A stretch of 47,434 nt of DNA from Chromatiales bacterium (ex Bugula neritina AB1). GTDB lineage: Bacteria; Pseudomonadota; Gammaproteobacteria; Granulosicoccales; Granulosicoccaceae. Under the pieces are notes generated by a model. It was not told the origin of the DNA and made no database searches. It saw nothing but the letters and a program-made list of their open reading frames with translations. Within the stretch, counting starts at the first letter, position 1, and each line of letters starts with the position of its first letter. The translations under genes were made by a program, and so were the position numbers. The stretch covers positions 1-47,434 of the forward strand of contig MDLA01000162.1 of NCBI GenBank assembly GCA_001730015.1, in the 5' to 3' direction. Shown one piece after another: positions 7,249-15,450 of the stretch.

Positions 7249-8349
7249 ATGAAGCTTGTAAAGATTGAAACTTTTGCCAATGAATTTGTCTGTTTTGTTC
7301 GCGTGACCTGTGACGATGGCAGCGAGGGCTGGGGGCAGGTAGCGCCTTACTACGCGGATATCACGGCAACCGTGGTGCACCGTATGGTTGCGCCCTATGC
7401 TCTCGGTCTCGATGCACTTGATATTGATTCTATGACTGAACTGGTTACCGAGCGCGAGCACAAGTTTCCCGGTTCATTTCTGCGTCGAGCGATCGGCGGC
7501 GTGGACACTGCCTTGTGGGATATGAGAGGCAAGCTGGAAAATAAAAGTGTTTGTGAGCTGATTGGCGGTACCCCGGGGCAGGTGCGTGCCTATGCGTCTT
7601 CAATGAAGCGTGATATCACCCCTGAAGATGAGGCAGCGCGATTTGTCGCTCTGCGGGAGCAATTCGGTTTTAATGCATTTAAATTCCGGGTTGGGGCTGA
7701 GTGTGGTCACGATATCGATGAGTGGCCGGGTCGTACCGAGGCTATTGTGCCTGCCATTCGCAAAGCGCTGGGAGACGATGTGGCGCTGCTGGTTGACGGT
7801 AATTCCGGGTTTTCCATTGAGCGCGCTATTGAGGTGGGTCATATGCTGCAGGATAACGGTGTCTCGCACTTTGAAGAACCTTGTCCGTATTGGCAGTATG
7901 GGCAGACCAGGGCAGTGACAGAGGCGTTAACGCTCGATGTTACCGGCGGTGAGCAGGATTGTGAACTGCAAAACTGGCAGCTCATGATTGATCACCGTGT
8001 GGTAGATATTGTGCAGCCTGATATCTGCTATTTAGGCGGGCTCAGCAGAACGTTGCGGGTGGCGAAAATGGCGGAACAGGCGAATATACCGTGCACGCCC
8101 CATGCTGCAAATCTATCTATGGTTACGCTGTTTACCATGCATTTGCTACGGGCCATTCCAAATGCAGGAAAATACCTCGAGTTCTCTATCGAAGGGCTTG
8201 ATTACTACCCGTGGCAGGATAAATTGTTTGTCGATACGCCTTTCACTATTGAGAATGGTAAGGCAACAGTGACTGATGCACCGGGCTGGGGCGTGGAAGT
8301 TTGCGCTGACTGGCTGGCGCAGTCGAGCTATCGGGTGTCGGCGCTTTAG
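7249..8349 (+). CDS. Mandelate racemase/muconate lactonizing enzyme family protein (enolase superfamily)
   Basis: A 366-residue TIM-barrel enzyme of usual family length. The N-terminal capping domain ends near AIGGVDTALWDMRGK (81-95). Barrel motifs are in order: a K-x-R pair at FKFRVG (K145, R147), metal ligands D183 (LVDGNSG), E209/E210 (FEEP) and E235 (GGEQD), then D258 (QPDICYLGG) and H285 (TPHAA). The D/H dyad with K-x-R fits the mandelate-racemase subgroup, which abstracts a proton alpha to a carboxylate, often in sugar-acid dehydration. The exact substrate cannot be assigned. The next gene is convergent, with a hairpin between. Confidence 0.85.
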   Translation: MKLVKIETFANEFVCFVRVTCDDGSEGWGQVAPYYADITATVVHRMVAPYALGLDALDIDSMTELVTEREHKFPGSFLRRAIGGVDTALWDMRGKLENKSVCELIGGTPGQVRAYASSMKRDITPEDEAARFVALREQFGFNAFKFRVGAECGHDIDEWPGRTEAIVPAIRKALGDDVALLVDGNSGFSIERAIEVGHMLQDNGVSHFEEPCPYWQYGQTRAVTEALTLDVTGGEQDCELQNWQLMIDHRVVDIVQPDICYLGGLSRTLRVAKMAEQANIPCTPHAANLSMVTLFTMHLLRAIPNAGKYLEFSIEGLDYYPWQDKLFVDTPFTIENGKATVTDAPGWGVEVCADWLAQSSYRVSAL

Positions 8350-8369
8350 AAATTTGGAATAGCGAGAGA

Positions 8370-8397
8370 GATGGTGACCGCAGAGCCGGCCACCATC
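8370..8397. terminator. Hairpin between convergent genes
   Basis: GATGGTG and CACCATC form a stem extended inside by CCG/CGG, between the stops of two converging genes (8349 and 8407). It can serve both strands. No strong T-run follows, so I call it terminator-like. Confidence 0.5.
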
Positions 8398-8406
8398 TGG
8401 AAATGG

Positions 8407-9120
8407 TTACTGCACGTGCGCGGGAACCGGAATCAGTTCGCTGGTTTGCCCGCGCACTGGAAACGGCTCAGGCTCAAGGGCCGGGTTCCTATTGATCATA
8501 GGCTTGTTCGAGTTTCCGTCTAATTCTGAATGCAGGTCAATGTCTATGCCGCTATCTGTAGTCAGGTCTATATCTATTCCACCATCCGCCGGCAGCCAGG
8601 GCGCAGTTTGCGATTGGGTCACTGGATGCTGCAATTCGGGCGTAGTTTCAGAGGGTGCAATCGCCGCTATCACGGGTGAACTCGTCAGTGCAGCGCGGGG
8701 GCGAAAGGTGGTGCCCGGCGGATCAAGTAGAACGGTGTATTCACGAGTGCGTTTTTTGTCGCTATCAGAGTGTACTGACAAGCTGAAATGCAGAAACGGT
8801 TCTGTGAATGGAATTTGTCCGGTCAGGACAATTACCGGGTTGTTGTTGGCGTTGTAGGCAAACTCTACCGAAGTGGTGTCGAATTGCCTGACGACATCTG
8901 CATTAGTAAAAATGCTCGAGGTCAGAAGTTCTGCTTTGATACTTTGGCTGGTTGCACCATGAACTTCAATTTCAGCCCGTAGAGGATCGTTTAGGGCAGA
9001 GTACAGGTTGATATCACCGAGGCCGATTGCCTGTGCTGCAGCACCCCAGAATAACAGGCTGGATGCCGCCGCCAATTTTAATGTGTTCACGGGATTAGTC
9101 CTTGTTGCACGGGTGGGCAA
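8407..9120 (-). CDS. FimV/HubP N-terminal-domain-like exported protein (short form)
   Basis: A 237-residue protein. A signal peptide ends at AAAQA, followed by IGLGDINLYSALNDPLRAEIEVHG, the classic start of the FimV N-terminal domain (GLGxIxxxSALNxPLxAEI). The domain continues through FTEPFLHFSLSVHS and YTVLLDPP (to about residue 135). Full-length FimV is far longer, with a LysM motif, a transmembrane helix and cytoplasmic TPR region; here only a proline-rich tail with two GIDIDL repeats follows. It resembles stand-alone FimV-N proteins. FimV works in type IV pilus assembly and twitching; a similar role here is inference, supported loosely by pilY1 6 kb away. Confidence 0.75.
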   Translation of the reverse strand: MPTRATRTNPVNTLKLAAASSLLFWGAAAQAIGLGDINLYSALNDPLRAEIEVHGATSQSIKAELLTSSIFTNADVVRQFDTTSVEFAYNANNNPVIVLTGQIPFTEPFLHFSLSVHSDSDKKRTREYTVLLDPPGTTFRPRAALTSSPVIAAIAPSETTPELQHPVTQSQTAPWLPADGGIDIDLTTDSGIDIDLHSELDGNSNKPMINRNPALEPEPFPVRGQTSELIPVPAHVQ

Positions 9121-9275
9121 AGACGGCCGATTGTATTCAAATTGTTAATTTTTTTGCTAAACCTGGCTCTCACATTAAGGTGTTCTTTAAGGGAATATGC
9201 CGTAAAAGTCGCGTTAGTTGCGCTAAATTGGGACTGAGTCACACCGTGGGCGGGTTGTTTTTATGGATAGACGGA

Positions 9276-9442
9276 ATTAGTGTCTATCCATAAACCGGAG
9301 CTACTGCGGACTCCTCAGGACACGCAATCTTTCGCCAATCATATGTAGTTATTTAGAATGACTAAACGCCCACATGTGATGGGCGAAATCTCACGCACCT
9401 GAGTAGTCCTCGCTACGCCCCGGTTTATGGATAGACACTAAT
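9276..9442. repeat. Palindromic MITE-like element, copy 1
   Basis: A 167-base element bounded by perfect 23-bp inverted repeats (9276-9298 and 9420-9442; the left end begins ATTAGTGTCTATCC). Pairing continues inward, with interruptions, through GACTCCTCAGG/CCTGAGTAGTC and TTTCGCCAATC/GATGGGCGAAA, so the whole element can form one long hairpin. A further half copy of the outer repeat, TTATGGATAGAC, sits just outside at 9261-9272. The core 9306-9413 is related to 45622-45729. No coding capacity. It lies between divergent fimV-like and tamA genes, about 100 bases before tamA. Confidence 0.8.
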
Positions 9443-9546
9443 GCACAATATGGCGGATATTTGACTACACTACTATGCAGGGCACAAAAATTGTTGCCGG
9501 TTGATAATAACTAATGCGCTCACGCGAGCCTGATAAATAACTAACG

Positions 9547-11358
9547 ATGATGACTAGCGTCCGGTTCGGGTGTTGTCTGGTGGCAAAGCAATTCGGTGTG
9601 TGCTGTCTTCTGGTGCTGCTGGCGGCCACGACTGGTGCCGGGATAGCCGTCACAGAGACTACGCCCGACGAATCAAAAAAATTAACCGTAACGTTCAGCG
9701 GTGTTGAAAAAGCTGAGCTGCGGAATATTCAAAGTTTGCTGGACATCTGGCAATTCGACGGCGAGGATGTGCCGTCACTGGCGCGGTTGCGGTTTCTACA
9801 TCGCAAGGCCACCGAGCAAATCCAGGAAGCACTTCGACCCTTTGGCTACTACCGATCAACTGTGAATTCGCAGCTGCGCAATGAAGATGGCCAGTGGAAA
9901 GCGATATATGATATCGAGCCTGGTGACCGCATTAAAATCAAGCAGGCGAAAATATCCGTACAAGGTCCCGGAGAGCAGGAAGAGGATTTTGTTACGGCTA
10001 TTGAGAGTGCTGGCATAACAGCCGATGCAGTGCTGGATCAGCAAGCTTATGAAGCTCTCAAGCAAAGTCTTCAAAGTACAGCTAGCCGGCTTGGCTACTT
10101 TGATGCTGAATTTCTGCAAAATGAAATTCAAATCGATCTAGCCTCTTATAGTGCCAATGTCGCACTGATCTATGAAACGGGGGCTCGCTATAAACTGGGG
10201 GAGGTAACGCTTACGCAAGATGTTGATTGGCTGTCACAAGAACTGCTATCCAGGTTTAATGATCTTGAACATCTGCAGTATTTTGATGCTCGGGATTTGC
10301 AGGGTTTGCAAAGCGGTCTGAGTAGTACGGAGTATTACAGTGAGGTCCAGGTAAGCGCATCTGCGGAAGATGCAAAAGATCTGGTGATACCGGTGAAGGT
10401 GAAACTCACTCATAAAAACCCGCGGCAGTTCGTCTATGGTGTCGGGTTTGAAACGGATAGCGGTGTTCGCCTTAAATACGGTATCACCGGCCGCAGGCTA
10501 AACAAAAATGGTCATCATTACGCAGCCCAGGTAAGAGCTACCCCGATCGGGTTCCGTCTGGCCGGAGCCTATACCATACCCACACGCGATCCGCGAACTG
10601 ACAGCTTCGGTTTCAGCTCGACTTACGAGCGGGAGGATTCCGATGTGCGTAAGTTCAATGCATTGGGACTGGGTGCTAATTTCAGTTTCCGTGATGGCTT
10701 GTGGTTTAAGAGTTACGCTTTGACTTATCAGGTGGATCAATTCACAGAGGACGGCGATGAAACAACCACAGTACTGCTGATGCCAAGTATGGAATGGGCT
10801 CGCACATGGCCGCAGGATCTGAACGAGCGAATCAATGCGGTAAACGGTAGCTGGTTACGTTTCCGGCTTAGGGGGGGCAGTGATAGCGTGTTGTCTGATA
10901 CCTCGTTCGTTCAGCCTACGTTTTCCTATAAATGGATTAAAACTCGCGATAATGGCCATCGGCTCATCGGCCGAGGAAGTATTGGCGCAACCTGGGTGGA
11001 GGATTTTGACCAGTTTCCGGTATCTCTACGCTACTACGCCGGGGGTGATGTGAGCGTGCGTGGATATGGTTTTGAGAAGATCGGGCCATCGGGTAGCGAT
11101 GGCCGCATCGCTGGCGGCAGACACCTGATAGAAAGCAGCATTGAGTACGAGATTCCACTCAAAGACCAATGGAGTGTGGCAGCATTCGTCGATGCGGGCG
11201 ATGCTTTTGACAATGAGCCGGAAATTCGCATTGGCGTTGGATTTGGTGTGCGCTGGCAATCGCCCATCGGGCCAATTCGCATTGATCTGGGCCGTTCGCT
11301 GGATTCACCGGGCCGTGGAAACGTCCATCTGCATTTCTCGTTGGGGCCAGACCTGTGA
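9547..11358 (+). CDS. tamA: Translocation and assembly module outer-membrane subunit TamA
   Basis: A 603-residue Omp85-family protein. A signal peptide (CCLLVLLAATTGAGIAVTE) is followed by three POTRA domains: the ELRNIQSLL...ALRPFGYYRSTV unit, a second unit with DQQAYEALKQSL and LGYFDAEF, and a third with GARYKLGEV. The beta barrel follows from about residue 290, with the conserved RYYAGGDVSVRGYGFEKIGP segment of loop 6 and the closing strand PIRIDLGRSL...LHFSLGPDL. It partners TamB to insert autotransporters and move lipids to the outer membrane. tamB follows 19 bases downstream. Confidence 0.93.
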   Translation: MMTSVRFGCCLVAKQFGVCCLLVLLAATTGAGIAVTETTPDESKKLTVTFSGVEKAELRNIQSLLDIWQFDGEDVPSLARLRFLHRKATEQIQEALRPFGYYRSTVNSQLRNEDGQWKAIYDIEPGDRIKIKQAKISVQGPGEQEEDFVTAIESAGITADAVLDQQAYEALKQSLQSTASRLGYFDAEFLQNEIQIDLASYSANVALIYETGARYKLGEVTLTQDVDWLSQELLSRFNDLEHLQYFDARDLQGLQSGLSSTEYYSEVQVSASAEDAKDLVIPVKVKLTHKNPRQFVYGVGFETDSGVRLKYGITGRRLNKNGHHYAAQVRATPIGFRLAGAYTIPTRDPRTDSFGFSSTYEREDSDVRKFNALGLGANFSFRDGLWFKSYALTYQVDQFTEDGDETTTVLLMPSMEWARTWPQDLNERINAVNGSWLRFRLRGGSDSVLSDTSFVQPTFSYKWIKTRDNGHRLIGRGSIGATWVEDFDQFPVSLRYYAGGDVSVRGYGFEKIGPSGSDGRIAGGRHLIESSIEYEIPLKDQWSVAAFVDAGDAFDNEPEIRIGVGFGVRWQSPIGPIRIDLGRSLDSPGRGNVHLHFSLGPDL

Positions 11359-11377
11359 ATTGCGCACGAGGTGTTCC

Positions 11378-14300
11378 ATGACCTGGCTAAAGCGTTTTTC
11401 ATATCTGCTGTTGTTACTGCTTTTGCTGCTCGCAGCGGTGGTGGCTTATGTCACTATGACGCACGGGGGCATGCAAAGAATTTTCTCAATCGGCAAAAAC
11501 GCCATTCAGGGAGAGCTGAGCTGGCGGGAATCGAGCGGAAAATTAATCGGTCCGGCGGCAGTAGCCGATCTGAGTTTTGTTGCTCTTGATGGAACCTCAG
11601 TCACGGTAAAAGGTGTGCAATTTGACTGGAAGCCCGGGCAATTGGTGTCGGGAAAACTGCGAGTTGATGAGCTGCAGCTAAGTGGTGTTGAAATTCATTT
11701 GCCTGCACCTGTAGAGACCCCTCAGGACACTGGCGCCGAGCCGTTTCAGCTTCAGGATCTGGCACTGCCAATTGAAGTTGATGTTAATCGCGTAGCCATT
11801 ACCGATTTATCAGTCTATCCGCCTGGTGCCAGCGACCCGATTGTTATAAATGAAATTCTGCTCACTGCCGGTGCAGAGGACGATAAACTGAAACTGGTTG
11901 AGTTAAGTGTGCGGGCACCTTCTGGTGAATTAACAGTGAAAGGCACGGTTGATACCAGTGCGCAGTGGCCGGTATCTCTTGAGCAGAGGTGGCAATATAA
12001 ACATCCGCAATTCGGTGATTTCAGAGGTAATGGGTCGGTCGTCGGTGTTGTGGAGAATCTGCAGTTGCTGCATCAGATCTCCGGCGGTATAGCGGTGGAA
12101 CTCGATGTTGTAGTCACTGATGCAATTAAAAATCTTCAGTGGCGTGGTACGGTAAACGCCGGATCTGATGATCTTGGAAACTTTTCCGAAGCGTTGACCG
12201 GTGTGCCATTTACCTTTGAAACACGTACTGAAGGTTCGCTGCAGAAATTCAATGCGACCGGGGCATTCACCACCCGCCATGATCAGACCGGGGCGGTGTC
12301 GGGGACCTACGCAATAAGTGGCACTCCGGATAAGCTGTCGGTCAGTTCAGCAGAAGTTGCACTGACCGAGACGAATCTGGTGCTGAATGCTGATGGCGAA
12401 GTGACACTGGCAAATCTGGAAAGTGATGTGACCCTGCGTTGGCAGGAATTGGCCGTGCCTTTGATCGGCCAGCCGGTACTGGTTAAAAGTCCTGCTGGTG
12501 AACTTAAGTTTAGTGGTGTACCGGATAATTTTACGATGACGGGGAAGGTAGATCTGTTGCAGGAGCAGGCTGGCAACCTGCAATTAAATCTGCTGGCAGC
12601 AGGTAATGGTAAATCGCTTAGTATTGATTCATTGTCGCTATCCAGCGAGGATAGTGAAACTCAACTTGACACAACGGCACTCATTGACCTTGAAAACCAG
12701 TCCGTCGATGCAAAGGGAGACTGGAAAAAACTACGCTGGCCTTTGATCGGAGAGCCGCTTCTGGTGAGCAGTCCGGCAGGCGAATTTACTATACAGGGGC
12801 CGGTTAGTGGCTATACGGTTTCAGCGGCTCTGGAACTGGAGGCGACAGCAATTCCCGCCGGTCGCTGGCAGCTTGCAGCCAGCGGTGATGCCGAGTCACT
12901 TTCAAGTATCAGTCTTAAGGCCGAGACTCTGGGTGGTGTGGTTGAAGCAGGCGGAGTCGCCAGTTGGAGCCCGCAGACAGATTTTGATTTACAGTTACAG
13001 GGGAGCGGTGTTAATCCTGGTGTTCAATGGAAAGAGTTCGAAGGAAGCATCGGATTTAAATCCTCCGTACAGGGCACTATTGCGGAGAACGGCCCGGATG
13101 TCATAGTCAGAATTGACAGCTTGTCTGGTGACTACCGGCAACAAGCTTTATCTGGAGGCGGTCTTGTTACCGTTAAGGGTAATAATGTACAAATTGACGA
13201 TCTGGCGATTAAAGCCGGACAAGCCATGGTCAGCGGTGCCGGTACTGTCGGTGAAACACTGAATCTTCAATGGCAGCTCGATGCACCGGCCTTGGCGCGC
13301 CTGCATCCTTCCCTTAATGGTGCGGTTAATACACGAGGTAAGCTTGCAGGGTCTCTAGAGGAACCTGCCGCAGAATTTACCTTCGATCTAAGCGACTATC
13401 AATCCGCTGGTATTGGTGTGCAGCAGCTCAGTGGTTCCGGAATAATAGACCTGACCGGGGCGACGGGTTCCAGTATAAAGCTTAGCGCAACAGACCTGTT
13501 GGTTGCTGATCGCCGCTTTGATACCGTAACTCTGCAGGGCAGTGGCAAGCCTGAAGAGCATAAGCTGGATGTCTCTCTTGAAGGGACTGATGCCACTATA
13601 AATCTCTCAGCAGCTGGTGGAATAAAAAGTGAGCAGTGGCTCGGAAAGATCAGTCGGCTGGATCTACTTAAAACAGGATTTGGTGACTGGAAACTGACGC
13701 GGCCTATTGATGTAGCAGCAGCTGAAGACAGCGCATCTGTAAAATCTTTCTGTTTGCAAAGTGAACCGACAACCCTGTGCGGAGACGGCAGCTGGAATGC
13801 TGTAGAAGGTGTGGTCGCCGCGCTCGACTTAGAGCAGCTGCTCGCCAGTCGATTCAGCGAGTATCTGCCTTCCGATATTTCTATTGAAGCAGGGCTCGGG
13901 GGTACGGTAAAACTGAGATATGGAGCCAGTGGTGAACTGAACGCTGCAGCTGAATTTACTATCCCTGGAGGCGAAATTGGCTATGAAAGCGCTGGTGTGC
14001 CCGTCACCGCGACGCTGGGAACCAGTGCCATCAAGGCAAATGTTGAAGGCGATACGCTGAAATCGACAGTAGATCTGGATCTGGGTGATATAGGAATGGT
14101 TAATGTCGATGCGACAGTAAATGAATTGTCAGGACGGCAGCGTTTGCGGGGGGCGATAAAAACGGATCTGCAAGATATGTCGCTCGCCGGTATCGCTACT
14201 CCTGAGTTGCAATCTATAGATGGGAAATTGCGCACGAGCCTGAAGTTGGGAGGCACTGCAGTGTTGCCGATTTTTACTGGTGAAGTCCGCCTGACAGAGT

Positions 14301-15268
14301 TTACCGCTGAAGTGCCGTCGGTAGCGATGAAGATTTTTGATGGTGCGATGGATGTCGTCAGTGATGGCAAGGGTGGTTTGCGTATTGATGGCTCGGCGCG
14401 TTCCGGTGAGGGTGATATCAATCTGGATGGGTTGTTTAATCAGTCCTCCGGCAAGCTTGAGCTAAATTTGAAAGGTGACCGCTTTCAGATCGCCAATACC
14501 AATAGGCAGCAGGCTGAAATCAGCCCCGATATGCAGATAAAAATGGACAGCAGCGATATTTCCGTCACCGGTGATCTGGATATCCCGTCCGCTTATATCA
14601 AAGCGGGAGGTGAAGGTAGCACATTAAGAGAGTCTTCGGACATCAGAGTTATTGATGCTGAAGGTGAAATGTCCGAAAAATCGGCGACCAGTCAGGTTCG
14701 ACTGAAAATGAATGTGACCCTTGGTGATGATATCCGCGTGGCAGCAGGGCAGTTTGACGGCGCGCTTGCCGGTGGTCTGCTTATAGAGCAGCAGCCGGGG
14801 CTTGTGCCGACAGGCTCCGGTGCGATAGATGTTGTCAGTGGTGACTTTCTCGTATATGGCCAGAAGCTAACAATGGAGCGCGGTCGTATTCTATTTGGTG
14901 GTGGACCGGTAGATAACCCTGCGCTTGAAATGGATGTGGCCAGAGATGTGCCAAAGCATAAAATAAAAGCCGGTGCACGCATAAGAGGTACTGCACAGGC
15001 GCCTCTGCTGGAGCTTCAATCTGACCCGCAGCAAACGGATGCAAATACACTTTCTTTGATCGTGCTGGGCGAGCTTTTGGATAACCCGGGTGCGAGCTAT
15101 ACATTGGGTAAGTTTATAACACCGGATATCTATGTCAGCTATGGTATTGATTTGCTAGACAAGATAAATGTCTTCAACTTAAAGTACAATATATCGGATC
15201 GGTTATCACTGATCGCTTCCTACAGCGACAAAACAAGCGCCGATCTGGTTTATACCCTTGAGCGATAG
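11378..15268 (+). CDS. tamB: Translocation and assembly module inner-membrane subunit TamB
   Basis: I start at the ATG at 11378, which follows a GAGG element and gives MTWLKRFSYLLLLLLLLLAAVVAYV, a clean N-terminal membrane anchor; the open frame extends upstream into tamA. The 1296 residues form a long repetitive beta-rich body of the AsmA/TamB bridge type. The C-terminal DUF490 domain is recognisable: VVSGDFLVYGQKLTMERGRILFGGGP, then GTAQAPLLELQSDPQQTDANTLSLIVLGE, and YNISDRLSLIASYSDKTSADLVYTLER. It spans the periplasm as a lipid-conducting groove and pairs with TamA. Length matches the family. Confidence 0.93.
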   Translation: MTWLKRFSYLLLLLLLLLAAVVAYVTMTHGGMQRIFSIGKNAIQGELSWRESSGKLIGPAAVADLSFVALDGTSVTVKGVQFDWKPGQLVSGKLRVDELQLSGVEIHLPAPVETPQDTGAEPFQLQDLALPIEVDVNRVAITDLSVYPPGASDPIVINEILLTAGAEDDKLKLVELSVRAPSGELTVKGTVDTSAQWPVSLEQRWQYKHPQFGDFRGNGSVVGVVENLQLLHQISGGIAVELDVVVTDAIKNLQWRGTVNAGSDDLGNFSEALTGVPFTFETRTEGSLQKFNATGAFTTRHDQTGAVSGTYAISGTPDKLSVSSAEVALTETNLVLNADGEVTLANLESDVTLRWQELAVPLIGQPVLVKSPAGELKFSGVPDNFTMTGKVDLLQEQAGNLQLNLLAAGNGKSLSIDSLSLSSEDSETQLDTTALIDLENQSVDAKGDWKKLRWPLIGEPLLVSSPAGEFTIQGPVSGYTVSAALELEATAIPAGRWQLAASGDAESLSSISLKAETLGGVVEAGGVASWSPQTDFDLQLQGSGVNPGVQWKEFEGSIGFKSSVQGTIAENGPDVIVRIDSLSGDYRQQALSGGGLVTVKGNNVQIDDLAIKAGQAMVSGAGTVGETLNLQWQLDAPALARLHPSLNGAVNTRGKLAGSLEEPAAEFTFDLSDYQSAGIGVQQLSGSGIIDLTGATGSSIKLSATDLLVADRRFDTVTLQGSGKPEEHKLDVSLEGTDATINLSAAGGIKSEQWLGKISRLDLLKTGFGDWKLTRPIDVAAAEDSASVKSFCLQSEPTTLCGDGSWNAVEGVVAALDLEQLLASRFSEYLPSDISIEAGLGGTVKLRYGASGELNAAAEFTIPGGEIGYESAGVPVTATLGTSAIKANVEGDTLKSTVDLDLGDIGMVNVDATVNELSGRQRLRGAIKTDLQDMSLAGIATPELQSIDGKLRTSLKLGGTAVLPIFTGEVRLTEFTAEVPSVAMKIFDGAMDVVSDGKGGLRIDGSARSGEGDINLDGLFNQSSGKLELNLKGDRFQIANTNRQQAEISPDMQIKMDSSDISVTGDLDIPSAYIKAGGEGSTLRESSDIRVIDAEGEMSEKSATSQVRLKMNVTLGDDIRVAAGQFDGALAGGLLIEQQPGLVPTGSGAIDVVSGDFLVYGQKLTMERGRILFGGGPVDNPALEMDVARDVPKHKIKAGARIRGTAQAPLLELQSDPQQTDANTLSLIVLGELLDNPGASYTLGKFITPDIYVSYGIDLLDKINVFNLKYNISDRLSLIASYSDKTSADLVYTLER

Positions 15269-15287
15269 GGAATTGTAAAACCTGTTT

Positions 15288-15325
15288 CGCGATTACCGCC
15301 TGTATTGAATTACAGATAATCGCGC
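15288..15325 (+). terminator. Hairpin after tamB
   Basis: GCGATTA...CTGTA pairs with TACAG.TAATCGC, 20 bases after the tamB stop. This is a long imperfect stem in the expected place for a transcript end, although no T-run follows. Confidence 0.4.
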
Positions 15326-15450
15326 CATAGCCGATACCCGCTCGTTGATGTGTAAATTGCCTCGTTACTCAACTCCATACGGGCAGTGCCGCTAGTCGTA
15401 GTGAATGGATAGCTGCGTCAATGGACGACGCGTAAAATCTGGATCATGGA

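Noticed and set aside
11141..11377. Upstream extension of the tamB frame inside tamA
   Set aside because: The TamB membrane anchor and ribosome-binding site fit the ATG at 11378; the extension only reads the tamA 3' end in another frame.
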